A stretch of 64,000 nt of DNA from assembly GCF_030551755.1 (NCBI RefSeq), contig NZ_JAUPEC010000001.1, positions 1 to 64,000 on the forward strand. The letters run 5' to 3'. The stretch is from Pseudocolwellia sp. AS88 (GTDB taxonomy: Bacteria; Pseudomonadota; Gammaproteobacteria; Enterobacterales; Alteromonadaceae). Every line of letters starts with the position of its first letter. The stretch's first letter is position 1. The translations under genes and the position numbers were made by a program. The notes below the pieces were generated by a model, which worked only from the letters and a program-made list of their open reading frames with translations, was not told the DNA's origin and did no database searches. Shown here one piece after another: positions 1 to 8,300 of the stretch.

Positions 1-1
1 T

Positions 2-2869
2 GATGTTGATATTACCGGCGGTGTAGATGCCAATAATGACGGTGTGGATGATAATGCCCTTGCGAACTTACCTGATATCGATAGTGATGATATTCCTAAT
101 CATTTAGATGACGATGCTGATAACGATGGTATTTCTGATGTGGTTGAAGGTAACGGCGATACTGATGGCGATGGCATTCCTGATTACCTAGATTTAGACT
201 CAGACAATGATGGTGTTTTTGACGTTGTTGAAGGTACTGTTGACAGTGATTTGGACGGTATACCTGATTACCTTGATACTTCAATTGATGAAGATAATGA
301 TGGCATTCCTGATGTTCTTGAAGGTAGAGGCGATATAGATAACGACGGTATACCTAACTATTTAGATACTGACTCAGATAATGATGGCATGTTAGATAGT
401 GAAGAGTTTGGTTTAACTTTTTTAGACACTGACGGAGATGGCATTGATGATGCGATTGATGTTAGTAATACCGGCGGTACTGACGCGAACAATGATGGTA
501 TTGATGATGATTACCAAGGCATTAATACTGACTTAGATGGTACACCTGATTATCTTGAGATTGATTCTGATAACGATGGTATTCCTGATGTTGTTGAGTC
601 TCTAGGATTTAAAGATACAGATGGAGATACGCTACCTGACTTTAGAGACCCTGATAGCGACAACGATGGCATTGCAGATTTTGTTGAAGCTAATAGCCTT
701 GGTTTAGACAACGACGGTGATGGTATTGATGATGCCTTTGACGTTGATTATCAGTCGGGAGTTGATGCTAACAGTGATGGTATTATTGATGCAGTAACTC
801 TTGATACCGACGGTGATGGCGTAATTGATATGTTTGACCTGGACTCAGATAACGATGGCAGATTAGACAGTTTAGAAGCCCCAACTATAGACAGTAATAA
901 AGATGGTATTGCTAACGCTATAGCACCATTAGTTATTGAGCCCGCCGATACGGATAATGACGGTATTTATGACTTCCGTGATTTAGATAGTGATGGCGTA
1001 TTTGATATTACCAATACACCTGAGCAAGCGTTTGATGCGAACGGTGATGGAATGATCGATATTACTGCGGATCTTGATGAAGACGGCATTAATGATAGCG
1101 TAGATAGTGACTTAAATCTGCGTGGCGCTGGTGGTAACAACGATATCGATGAAGATGGTGCGGTTAATGCTATCGATAAAGATGATGATAATGATGGAAT
1201 ATCTGATATCGCGGAAGAGCTCATTCATATCGACGGTAATGTTTCAGTCAATACAAGAGTGAAGGCTAGCTATGGGAAATCGAATATTTCCGCAAGCGAT
1301 GATAATGGTAAGCTAAGTTTTATCGGACAAGATACGGATGGTGATCGTGTTATTAACAGTAGAGATGCTGATAGTGATAATGATGGCATACCAGATCGCA
1401 TCGAAACGGATCGTCCACCAGTATTAGGCTTAGATAGCGACTTTGACGGGATTGATGACGCATATGACGTTGATGCTACGGGCGGCGTTGATCTTGATGA
1501 AGACGGAGTAGATGATAAGTTTCTAGTAGCCGATACAGATAATGACGGTATTCTTGATTATCATGACCTTGACAGTGACAACGACGGTATCAGTGATACT
1601 CAAGAGCAAGTTGCTGTGCCACTACTTAATGTTGATGAGGATGGTGATGGTATTGACGATGCTATTGACGTTACTTATACCTTAGGTATAGATATTGATG
1701 AAGATGGTATTGATGATGATCTTCTTTACAATTTTGATCCGGATGGTGATGGTATTCTAAATTATCGTGATATCGATAGTGACGGCGATGGTATTGAAGA
1801 TTCACAAGAAGGTAGTGATGATTCAGACGGTGATGGTATCCCTGATAATATTGATAATGACTCGGATGGCGATGGTATCGACGATAATGTTGAGGGTAAT
1901 GTAGATACCGATGGTGATGGAATACCTAACTATCTTGACCTTGATTCTGACAACGACGGTATATCTGACTCTATAGAAGGTGTAGGAGACATTGATGGTG
2001 ACGGTACCCCCGACTATCTCGATCTTGATTCTGATGGTGATGGCCTTAATGATAGCGCTGAAAATGGAGATTTTAATAACGATGGTATTAACGATAGGTT
2101 ACAAGCATCAGGTAAAGTTGAATCTACTTATAAAGGAAGTGGCTCTATGACGCACTGGATGATAATAATGTTAATTGGCCTTTGTGTTATTCGTCGCCAA
2201 AAAACACTAGGGAAAAAACGTTTTTTTAAGCTTCTAACATTGATTGTAGTTGCGCTAACGGGATCTGTATCAATGCTAGCGCAAGCAGACGCAAACATAG
2301 AAACTTCGCTAAGTGAAAATCACTTCCAAAGTGATAATTCAGAAGATTGTCGTAGGAAAGATAAAGCCGATATGCCGTTGTCATGTTGGTATGTTGGACT
2401 AATGTTTGGTCAAAGTTATGTTTATCCTGATAACAACAATACGATATGGGAAGTAAATGACAATAATGACAATGCCTATGTAATTAATCTAGGGTATAGT
2501 TGGAGTCAACACTGGTTTGCTGAGCTAGCATATGCTGATCTTGGTAAGGCTACATTATTTAGTCGAAATCCAAGTTTAACTGAAAATTTACAGGTAGATT
2601 ACAAAGGGTTTTCAACAGATATAGGTTACTGGTTGAAACCACGTAATCAAACTTGGAATGTTTACCTTAAAGCAGGTTTAGGTTTTCTTAAAACAAAGGC
2701 AAATCTGCCTAAGCATCATGAACAAGTGGAATCAACGCAAATACGTCTCGGTTTAGGAGTAGAGTGGAATATAGGCCAGCAGTGGTTTTTACGGATAGAA
2801 CACAGCCGCTATGATAAAGATGCTAGATTAACCGGACTAAGCTTTAGTTATAGATTTAATGAGCAGTAG
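2..2869 (+). CDS. TSP type-3 repeat Ca-binding protein fused to an outer-membrane beta-barrel (5' truncated)
   Basis: The frame is already open at base 2 (codons read [14 protein letters not shown]), so the gene starts upstream of the window. The GTG at 44 is not a real start. About 690 residues are tandem thrombospondin type-3-like units (DxDxDG, as in [19 protein letters not shown]), which in this family bind calcium outside the cell. Then comes [22 protein letters not shown]: Gly/Ser, a hydrophobic span and basic residues, like a GlyGly-CTERM sorting tail. It is followed directly by a second basic-hydrophobic stretch ending SMLAQADA, like an embedded signal peptide. The last ~150 residues look like an OmpA-type 8-strand barrel: [15 protein letters not shown] near the start and [10 protein letters not shown] at the C-terminus, which ends in aromatic/hydrophobic residues. 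The role is probably a calcium-dependent surface or adhesion protein. The domain calls are solid; the topology is inferred. Confidence 0.85.
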   Translation, partial: DVDITGGVDANNDGVDDNALANLPDIDSDDIPNHLDDDADNDGISDVVEGNGDTDGDGIPDYLDLDSDNDGVFDVVEGTVDSDLDGIPDYLDTSIDEDNDGIPDVLEGRGDIDNDGIPNYLDTDSDNDGMLDSEEFGLTFLDTDGDGIDDAIDVSNTGGTDANNDGIDDDYQGINTDLDGTPDYLEIDSDNDGIPDVVESLGFKDTDGDTLPDFRDPDSDNDGIADFVEANSLGLDNDGDGIDDAFDVDYQSGVDANSDGIIDAVTLDTDGDGVIDMFDLDSDNDGRLDSLEAPTIDSNKDGIANAIAPLVIEPADTDNDGIYDFRDLDSDGVFDITNTPEQAFDANGDGMIDITADLDEDGINDSVDSDLNLRGAGGNNDIDEDGAVNAIDKDDDNDGISDIAEELIHIDGNVSVNTRVKASYGKSNISASDDNGKLSFIGQDTDGDRVINSRDADSDNDGIPDRIETDRPPVLGLDSDFDGIDDAYDVDATGGVDLDEDGVDDKFLVADTDNDGILDYHDLDSDNDGISDTQEQVAVPLLNVDEDGDGIDDAIDVTYTLGIDIDEDGIDDDLLYNFDPDGDGILNYRDIDSDGDGIEDSQEGSDDSDGDGIPDNIDNDSDGDGIDDNVEGNVDTDGDGIPNYLDLDSDNDGISDSIEGVGDIDGDGTPDYLDLDSDGDGLNDSAENGDFNNDGINDRLQASGKVESTYKGSGSMTHWMIIMLIGLCVIRRQKTLGKKRFFKLLTLIVVALTGSVSMLAQADANIETSLSENHFQSDNSEDCRRKDKADMPLSCWYVGLMFGQSYVYPDNNNTIWEVNDNNDNAYVINLGYSWSQHWFAELAYADLGKATLFSRNPSLTENLQVDYKGFSTDIGYWLKPRNQTWNVYLKAGLGFLKTKANLPKHHEQVESTQIRLGLGVEWNIGQQWFLRIEHSRYDKDARLTGLSFSYRFNEQ

Positions 2870-2925
2870 GCTTACCCTTATTTAGGACGAGTCAATTATT
2901 AAAATTAAAAAAGCGACTACTTTAT

Positions 2926-2973
2926 TGAAGTGATCCCCAGTAATTGGAATATCTAACTTTATGGGGCACTTCA
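2926..2973. repeat. Inverted repeat, possible IS-end relic
   Basis: TGAAGTGATCCCCA at 2926-2939 is mirrored by TGGGGCACTTCA at 2962-2973, with one extra base in the left arm. The arms resemble the termini of an insertion sequence that has lost its transposase, but no transposase coding remains between or beside them. It could also be the terminator of the upstream barrel gene, which ends 57 bases earlier, although no T-run follows. Confidence 0.35.
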
Positions 2974-3102
2974 TTAATCGGTATGTCTTTTTTATTTAAT
3001 GCACTATTTCTGTTTAATGATTTTAGCTGCAATTTAAAAATGGTCGATTACAGACCACCACCTGACAACTACTCAGATTACCCAATAATTATTAATATGT
3101 TT

Positions 3103-3136
3103 CATACCAAGTTAATTAATTGATTAACTTGGTATG
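3103..3136. repeat. Solo palindrome with MITE-type ends
   Basis: CATACCAAGTTAAT, then a 6-base centre, then ATTAACTTGGTATG: a near-perfect palindrome. Its arms match the terminal inverted repeats of the two MITE-like elements at 47478-47840 and 54867-55028 (all begin ATACCAA and carry ATTAAT). I read it as two ends with the interior deleted, or a minimal family member. The rest of 2870-3240 shows nothing I can name. Confidence 0.5.
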
Positions 3137-3239
3137 AGCAAAATTCACCAATAACTTCGGCTGTGTCAAAGCACTGGTTGTACCATTATAAATTTTCTGA
3201 TCTTTTGTTTCTGAAGGTTGATAAGTCAGGTTAAATTAC

Positions 3240-3721
3240 TAAAAAAACTTTTCACTCTCATTCATAAAAGTAAGGGCGATAAACATCTTAGTTTTCTGTT
3301 TAATAGATTTATCAGTCAGCTTAGGAAATATATGTATTTCTAAAGAACGCCATAAATCTTTGGCATGATCTGGGCTAATTTCAGTATTTTTAAATTTTAA
3401 ACCAATTAGTTGCTACTTGTTCAAAAGTATTACTTAAAGTTACATGCTGTTTACGGGCTAATTCTTCTTTGTGTTCTTTGGGGGATATCTTTGGCAAGTA
3501 GCTCTTTTGCATTATTGTGTTGTTTTTTAGCATCAACGAAAGAAACAGAGGAGTTAGCACTAAATGTTCGCTTACTGGTGAAGAATTTAATGTAACCAGT
3601 AACCAAGACTTAGCGCCAGTTGACTTTATTCTTAATTGTAATCTGTTGCCGTCACCTAATTTATAAACCTTTTCTTGAGGCCTTGCTTGTTTAACTTTGG
3701 TATTTGTTGAATTTTAGACAT
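3240..3721 (-). pseudogene. P4-type tyrosine integrase remnant (N-terminal half, frameshifted)
   Basis: Reading the minus strand from the ATG at 3721, three frames together give a typical P4-family integrase N-terminus. The pieces are KVKQARPQEKVYKLGDG (arm-binding domain start), RTFSANSSVSFVDAKKQ, AKELLAKDIPQ, QHVTLSNTFEQVATNWFK and ISPDHAKDLWRSLEIHIFP (the SPDHA..RSLE..IFP signature of the core-binding domain). At least three frameshifts or stops break it, and the catalytic C-terminal half is missing. It starts about 40 bases beyond the left attachment repeat and points away from ssrA, the usual position of a P4 integrase next to its tRNA or tmRNA target. It is most likely the relic of an older island at the same site. 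The plus-strand ORF at 3410-3595 is only its shadow. Confidence 0.8.
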
Positions 3722-3764
3722 AAAAAAAGACGCTAGGACGCGTCTTAATCTTTAAAATTGGTGG

Positions 3765-3781
3765 CGGGGGGGAATCGAACC
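3765..3781. repeat. Left attachment-site core (copy of the ssrA 3' end)
   Basis: CGGGGGGGAATCGAACC is identical to 11253-11269 inside the T-arm/acceptor region of ssrA. A further TTGGTGG (3758-3764) also matches the tmRNA CCA end, but two bases of the acceptor stem present at 11251-11252 are missing here. This is the distal duplicate left when an element integrates into the 3' end of a tmRNA gene. Confidence 0.85.
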
Positions 3782-3863
3782 TTTGTAAATCATTTTAAAT
3801 TCAAAGCCTTATTTTAATAACTGTTAAAATATAGTTACCACTAATCCCATAATAGAAGATAAA

Positions 3864-4304
3864 TTATTTGTTCTCATTGTTCTTAATAGCCTCACTCTCT
3901 GCCATATCTAAAGCCATTGACCAATTTTTTGATACTAAGTAAATTGAAACACCTACGAAGAACCAAGATAATACAGCCAAAGCTAAACAAATAGATATGA
4001 AGTAAACATTATCACTATAACCTACAGATATCTGACTTAAGGCACTTAAAAATGAAAAAACAATCGATAATATCAACCAATTAGAAAAGTTTTTTAATTG
4101 AGAATAGTAACCAATTTTTTGTCCCTTTTGTCGCCGTTGTTTTACTGCGTCCTGATATTGAGTCAGATCGTAATAATCCTCTTTCATGGTTTTAATTATC
4201 ACTGATTTCATTGAAAACAAAAATGAACCTATAGTAAAACCAGAGACAAATAGAGCGGTTCTAAACTCTTGATGATATTTGACTAATTCACATACACTAT
4301 CCAT
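3864..4304 (-). CDS. Unknown membrane protein, partner of the 342-residue protein
   Basis: A 146-residue protein with three clear hydrophobic segments: TALFVSGFTIGSFLF near residue 20, WLILSIVFSFLSALSQIS near 80, and ISICLALAVLSWFFVGVSIYL near 110. A charged cytoplasmic loop (EDYYDLTQYQDAVKQRRQKGQK) separates the first two, and the tail is acidic and basic. It begins five bases after the stop of the 342-residue gene, so the two are almost certainly one operon. I do not recognise the family. Size, order and topology recall lambda RexB (144 residues, polytopic) downstream of RexA, but I see no sequence identity that would prove it. A membrane effector in an abortive-infection-type pair is one possibility. 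Confidence 0.6.
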   Translation of the reverse strand: MDSVCELVKYHQEFRTALFVSGFTIGSFLFSMKSVIIKTMKEDYYDLTQYQDAVKQRRQKGQKIGYYSQLKNFSNWLILSIVFSFLSALSQISVGYSDNVYFISICLALAVLSWFFVGVSIYLVSKNWSMALDMAESEAIKNNENK

Positions 4305-4309
4305 GTTAA

Positions 4310-5338
4310 TTACTCTTGCAACTCTTTTGGTTGATTTTGGATGTCTACTTCAAGTTGGGCATTGTAGTCTTTAGCACTAAATAATTTCCAAGAAGTATCA
4401 CATATTACTCCAAATATTTCAGTTTGCTCACTAGTTTCTTTTATTATTTTCATCAACGCGGGGCAACTTGTGTAGTTTTTCCACTTGGTTGAAGGAAGCA
4501 AGTCCACATAATCATCGTAACCAATTTTTCCAAAATTATCTTGGTTATCGCCAACAGCTAATTCTAGAGTATCACCAGAGTGTGAAAGACCTATTAATCT
4601 TAATGTTTGTTCTTTCTTCCATGAAGAAAAAGGAAGAAATATAGACTTAACTAATCTTTTTACTTCTTTTATAGGACTATCTTTATGAAGATCTAATTGT
4701 AAATGTGCCTTTTTTGTCATAGGTTCTATAGGAGTAAAGCAACCTGCGTCATCTAATGCGTTATCCGCCCGAAGCACTATTTTATGAATCTCTTGGTATT
4801 TTGGGAGCAAGTTATCTAAATCTGACGGAGTAACTAGTATTTTTAATGAAAATTGCCCCCAGAACATTTCCCTTGCTTTTTTATCAACATTTTCAATATG
4901 TTTTTTACCGAAATCAGTTAGTTGATTTTTTCTATCTTTTATTTTGTTAAGTCTGACAATTTCATGTTGTTTTCTGAAAAGTTCATTTATTGAAGTTGGT
5001 GAAGCGGAACCATTATAACTGTATAGTAAACCTTTGTTAGTTGAAGGGTTTAAACAAAAAACGCAAACTTCTGTACCATGCTCACCTGCTTTTAACTCAG
5101 ATTTATTTATAATAAGATCACCTTCGGAGTCTTTCTGAGTAGCTAATGATTTTTTATTAGTTTTATAAGTGAGAATTAAGCCGCAAATAAAATTATCAAC
5201 TACATCTGTAAACAATATGTGCTTTTTACTATAAATTGGTATTTCTTTTCCTTCAATTGTTTCTAGCTGCTGAAAAAATTCCCCAATTGAAATGTTTTTA
5301 GCAATCTCTAGTTCAAAACCAATAATTTTAACCTTCAT
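4310..5338 (-). CDS. Unknown 342-residue cytosolic protein, first gene of a two-gene cargo operon
   Basis: A soluble protein with no signal peptide and no membrane span, starting MKVKIIGFELEIAKNIS. Visible features are an N-terminal part containing ILFTDVVDNFICGLILTYKT, then VCVFCLNPSTNKGLLYSYNGS, a long basic/helical middle (RKQHEIVRLNKIKDRKNQ), and a C-terminal part with LRLIGLSHSGDTLELAVGDNQ. I find no named catalytic motif. The gene lies inside the ssrA element, is not needed for integration or replication, and is tightly coupled to a small membrane protein. That is the layout of phage-exclusion or abortive-infection cargo such as RexA/RexB. The function is unknown; the defence role is inference from context only. 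Confidence 0.6.
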   Translation of the reverse strand: MKVKIIGFELEIAKNISIGEFFQQLETIEGKEIPIYSKKHILFTDVVDNFICGLILTYKTNKKSLATQKDSEGDLIINKSELKAGEHGTEVCVFCLNPSTNKGLLYSYNGSASPTSINELFRKQHEIVRLNKIKDRKNQLTDFGKKHIENVDKKAREMFWGQFSLKILVTPSDLDNLLPKYQEIHKIVLRADNALDDAGCFTPIEPMTKKAHLQLDLHKDSPIKEVKRLVKSIFLPFSSWKKEQTLRLIGLSHSGDTLELAVGDNQDNFGKIGYDDYVDLLPSTKWKNYTSCPALMKIIKETSEQTEIFGVICDTSWKLFSAKDYNAQLEVDIQNQPKELQE

Positions 5339-5491
5339 TTTCCATCCTTAAAAAACAATCACAATAAGCATAATATTCACAAAAAATATCAAAGTCACTT
5401 CATTTCATATATATAAAGGAATTAAAAGGATATTTGTATATCATTTCATAGCTTTCTATTCTTAAAGTAATTAACTTCTATACGATATTTA

Positions 5492-5672
5492 GAATCCATC
5501 GTGCGCAGTTAGTTAAGGTCATTGCTATATCACTATGATCTAGTTGCTTTGCTACCCATGTAAAAGGTTTGTTTTCAGTTAGCATAGTTGAGGCCTAGGT
5601 ATGTCGAGTGTTGTATAGTTTTCTAAACTTAACACCTGATAGTTTTAACGATGGTACTCAGCAGTTATGATC
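5492..5672 (-). pseudogene. Decayed C-terminal fragment of a second integrase
   Basis: The minus strand reads VPSLKLSGVKFRKLYNTRHT, a stop, then ASTMLTENKP, WVAKQLDHSDIAMTLTNCARW. This parallels the end of the intact integrase at 5932-7026 (VPSLKQSGVKFRKQYNTRHT, ASSMLTENKP, WVAKQLGHSDIAMTLSTYARW) almost residue for residue. The catalytic RHT is followed by a stop and an earlier Trp is also a stop, so it is dead. Similarity ends abruptly after the CAGCAGTTATGAT motif, at a position matching about 6133. It is a partial duplication or the leftover of a related element. The rest of the 5339-5725 gap shows only the hairpin at 5682-5715. Confidence 0.85.
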
Positions 5673-5681
5673 AATTGGATT

Positions 5682-5715
5682 ATGACCACGCGATGATTAA
5701 TCGTGTGTGGTCATT
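5682..5715. terminator. Hairpin downstream of the integrase operon
   Basis: ATGACCAC plus GCGAT pairs with ATCGTGTGTGGTCAT around a short loop, 10 bases past the stop of the 67-residue gene. It could end the xis-int transcript on the minus strand, but no clear T-run follows, so Rho-independent function is uncertain. Confidence 0.4.
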
Positions 5716-5725
5716 TATTTTAGGG

Positions 5726-5929
5726 CTAATTAAGACGCTCGTAATCCTGTTTTGAAGCTACTTTTAATACTCCACCGCACATGGGGCAATTAGGAATTTC
5801 TAAGATGGAAGCTTCTATATGTATATCCGTTTCCCACCAAACTTTTTTACATTCAGATATACACTTGTATTTTGGGTCTGTTGTTTCAGCGGTCATAGTT
5901 ATATGGTTTTCAGTTTTAATAATTTTCAT
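5726..5929 (-). CDS. Small putative zinc-binding protein
   Basis: A 67-residue protein, MKIIKTENHITMTAETT..., with KCISEC in the middle and CPMCGG near the end. These are two Cys pairs spaced like a small zinc ribbon. Its ATG follows the integrase stop by two bases, so it is translated as the third gene of xis-int. I do not recognise a family. A DNA-binding accessory to recombination or a small regulator is possible, but nothing proves it. Confidence 0.55.
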   Translation of the reverse strand: MKIIKTENHITMTAETTDPKYKCISECKKVWWETDIHIEASILEIPNCPMCGGVLKVASKQDYERLN

Positions 5930-5931
5930 TT

Positions 5932-7026
5932 TTAATTCTCTTGGCTATTTTCAGGAATCCAACGAGCATAAGTACTTAACGTCATTGCGATATCACTATG
6001 ACCGAGTTGTTTTGCTACCCATGCAATGGGTTTATTTTCGGTAAGCATTGATGAAGCATACGTATGGCGGGTGTTGTATTGCTTTCGAAATTTAACACCT
6101 GATTGCTTTAACGATGGAACCCAGCAGTTATGATAAATCGCTCGGTCGTCTCGCCAAGGTTGGTTGTTTTTGGGATTTAAAAAAATGCGTTCATGATCAC
6201 TTGATGTGAGTGATAATTGATCTTTCAAAACTTTAAAAGCTGTTTCATGCAATTGATGTGTTCTTGCACTAGAACGTGTTTTTGTTTCTTTTTCACGACC
6301 ATGTACTAATGCTTTTCTTACAAATATAACTTTACGTTCTAAATCAATATCTGATTTTCTAAGTGCTAATAATTCCGAAGTTCTTAAACCAGTCCAAAAA
6401 GCGAATTCATATAAATTACGAACTTGTCCTGACATTTGGTTTAATATTTTTTCACGTTCAATTTCGTTGAATGGTTCAGGTTCTTTTCTGATATGTTTGA
6501 AGCGTTTAACCCTATCAATAGGATTACTATTAATTACCTCGTCAATAAATAGCTCTTGAAATGCAGACCTTAATATAGAACGAACTTCATTTTTTGTTTT
6601 TCCTGATAGGGTCGATGTAGCTCCCCAATCTTTGAATATACTTGGCTTAAATTCATTTATAAGGATATGACCGAAGTTAGGTTCGATATGATGATTTATT
6701 TTACTGATATAGCCACGCTTGGTGGAATACTCCCACTGGTCTTGAGTGCGTTTAAACCAATCATTAACCATTTCCTTAATAGTAATATTACAAGCTTGAT
6801 TTCCATAAAGTGATAAAGCAGTTCTACTATTGGGAAAGTGTTTTAAGTAATCAAATTGTCCCATCGCTATTTCATATAAAATAACATCACGCTTACGAGC
6901 CATTTCTTTTAAAGATGACTTTGTTGGTTTAACTTTTACAGTTTCACGACAACGAACATCGTTATAAGTAAACGAGATACTTATACTTGAGTTATTAGCT
7001 TTAATACCTTTTAGCTTACTATCCAT
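5932..7026 (-). CDS. Tyrosine-type site-specific integrase (DUF3596 arm domain)
   Basis: A 364-residue phage-type integrase that recombines the element with the 3' end of ssrA. Residues ~1-65 are the DUF3596/Arm-DNA-bind type (KGIKANNSSISISFTYNDVRCRETV). Residues ~85-165 are the SAM-like core-binding domain. The catalytic domain from ~180 shows TGLRTSELLAL (Arg), YNTRHTYASSML (His-x-x-Arg equivalent region), LGHSDIAMTL (second His) and a Tyr in STYARW. Length and motifs are complete, so it should be active. It overlaps the excisionase-like gene by 16 bases upstream, and its stop lies just before the 67-residue gene. It sits about 2.1 kb from the left att, not directly beside it, because of the cargo pair and the integrase relic in between. 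Confidence 0.95.
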   Translation of the reverse strand: MDSKLKGIKANNSSISISFTYNDVRCRETVKVKPTKSSLKEMARKRDVILYEIAMGQFDYLKHFPNSRTALSLYGNQACNITIKEMVNDWFKRTQDQWEYSTKRGYISKINHHIEPNFGHILINEFKPSIFKDWGATSTLSGKTKNEVRSILRSAFQELFIDEVINSNPIDRVKRFKHIRKEPEPFNEIEREKILNQMSGQVRNLYEFAFWTGLRTSELLALRKSDIDLERKVIFVRKALVHGREKETKTRSSARTHQLHETAFKVLKDQLSLTSSDHERIFLNPKNNQPWRDDRAIYHNCWVPSLKQSGVKFRKQYNTRHTYASSMLTENKPIAWVAKQLGHSDIAMTLSTYARWIPENSQEN

Positions 7027-7181
7027 TTGTTTACTTCCTTAATACTAATTAAAACTCTGCCATCAGGCGCTTTTGTAAAATGCTGATCGATCACCCATTG
7101 TCCTTTTTTGATTTTTGCTCTTATAGCCTCTTCGGTGTAACCGTAAAACTCAGAGCACTTCTTAATAGTTATCCAATTCAT
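7011..7181 (-). CDS. Excisionase-like DNA-binding protein
   Basis: A 56-residue protein starting MNWITIKKCSEFYGYTEEAI and ending VLISIKEVNKWIVS. This is the winged-helix excisionase-like pattern found directly upstream of DUF3596 integrases; family members read a Trp-Ile start, AI..KI..G.W, and a final W. I chose the ATG at 7181 because CGGAGA lies six bases before it; longer starts up to 7238 have no ribosome site. The gene overlaps the integrase start, so the two are co-translated. It would bend DNA at att and favour excision, and may repress the divergent promoter region. Confidence 0.8.
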   Translation of the reverse strand: MNWITIKKCSEFYGYTEEAIRAKIKKGQWVIDQHFTKAPDGRVLISIKEVNKWIVS

Positions 7182-7255
7182 ATTGTCTCCGTTGGTCTGT
7201 ACTGGACTTAGAGCTATCATCTGATCTAATATCATCAATAAACAGCACCGAAACT

Positions 7256-7271
7256 GTAACGAAACCGTTAC
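7256..7271. promoter_or_regulatory. Candidate operator between divergent xis-int and the 321-residue gene
   Basis: GTAACG AAAC CGTTAC is a perfect 6-bp inverted repeat with a 4-base spacer, in the 117-bp gap between the excisionase-like gene (minus) and the gene starting at 7299 (plus). It is placed to bind a dimeric repressor that would control both promoters. No repressor gene is obvious in the element, so the ligand protein is unknown. Confidence 0.45.
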
Positions 7272-7298
7272 TTTTTATTTAATAACATGAGGTTAGAT

Positions 7299-8264
7299 AT
7301 GGATATCAGGATGCTAAAAGAAACCTGTGAAGCGACTTTACATCTGATTGATGAAATAGATTATTCGAAACCAACACCTAAAATGTTATTAACAGCTTTG
7401 TTAGAAAGAACGATTGAACTTATAGATGATGGGTATAAAGTCGATGACATAATGTTCACAACATTTGAATTAATTGAATTAGTTAAAACGGGTTCAATTA
7501 GTGAAAATCAAGCGAAGAAATTTAAATCAGACCACTACTCTGAAACAGAAAGTCTATTAAATAAAATAAATGAACTACGAGATAACCAATATGGAGGTAA
7601 TTTAGAATATTTAATTGAGCTATCCGATACAGGAGAGAAAGGTGGTGCGAAAAATAAGAAGCATCATTTTTTTAAAATTGTTGAAAAAAACAAAGTAAAA
7701 AGTAATAACGAGAGTACCAAAGACTCTAATTCTATTAGGTATGAACCAGTCAAATTACCAAAACCTAATTGGTTTGCTAGACCATTTATGTCAATAGAAT
7801 TGTCATCGTGGCGTTTATTTATATACGCAGCAATACCGTCATCTGCCTTACTGTTTGGATGCGTACTATTTGTTCAATCTTTCATAACTCCGTCAACTTC
7901 AGAATTGGTGTTTTTTTTACTTTTTATAATCATTACTATATATGTCGGTAAACTAATATTTCCGTTTTATGAGGCTAATCATCTACGTATAACTATTGCT
8001 CCACAATGGCTGATGAGGTTTTCACAACTTACAGCACAGATCGAATCAATTAAGTTAGATAAGATAAGAAAAAATGGTCGTCCTTATAGAAAATTAGAGT
8101 TTGTAATTTATGAGGGGAAATGCCCTATATGCAATAATATTGTTGAAGTTGAAAAAGGGAAAAGGCAATTTAAAGGTAGACTCATTGGGATATGTAATGA
8201 GTCACCTAGAGAACATGTATTTAGTTTTGATCATGTGACTAAGAAAGGTAAGTTAATCACTTAA
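7299..8264 (+). CDS. Unknown membrane protein with a C-terminal zinc-ribbon-like pair
   Basis: 321 residues from the ATG at 7299, which has GAGGT five bases upstream; the ATG at 7287 has no such site. Residues ~1-160 are soluble and helical. Two membrane spans follow (LFIYAAIPSSALLFGCVLFV and FFLLFIIITIYVGKLIFPFY). The cytoplasmic tail contains CPICNN, then ICNESPREHVF, which may ligate a metal. It is the only plus-strand gene of the element and stands alone. I do not recognise it. A cargo, regulatory or defence role is possible from the location only. Confidence 0.6.
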   Translation: MDIRMLKETCEATLHLIDEIDYSKPTPKMLLTALLERTIELIDDGYKVDDIMFTTFELIELVKTGSISENQAKKFKSDHYSETESLLNKINELRDNQYGGNLEYLIELSDTGEKGGAKNKKHHFFKIVEKNKVKSNNESTKDSNSIRYEPVKLPKPNWFARPFMSIELSSWRLFIYAAIPSSALLFGCVLFVQSFITPSTSELVFFLLFIIITIYVGKLIFPFYEANHLRITIAPQWLMRFSQLTAQIESIKLDKIRKNGRPYRKLEFVIYEGKCPICNNIVEVEKGKRQFKGRLIGICNESPREHVFSFDHVTKKGKLIT

Positions 8265-8300
8265 AACTCTTTTGTAAAATAGGCGTTATTTAAAAGGTAT

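Noticed and set aside
44-46. GTG as start of the repeat protein
   Set aside because: The same frame is open to base 2 with the same repeat pattern, so the true start is outside the window.
967-1224. Minus-strand ORF of 85 residues inside the calcium-repeat gene
   Set aside because: It is a shadow produced by the repetitive GAT/GGT codons.
44-2100. Repeated DNA as a CRISPR array or satellite
   Set aside because: The periodicity is that of the protein motif DxDxDG with varied codons; there are no identical repeats with unique spacers.
3410-3595. 61-residue plus-strand ORF
   Set aside because: It is antisense to the integrase relic, has no ribosome site and no recognisable protein pattern; the minus-strand pieces explain the sequence.
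3864-5338. Firm assignment as RexAB or Kiwa
   Set aside because: Only size, order and topology agree with RexAB. The gene order differs from Kiwa, and I cannot see a shared motif for either.
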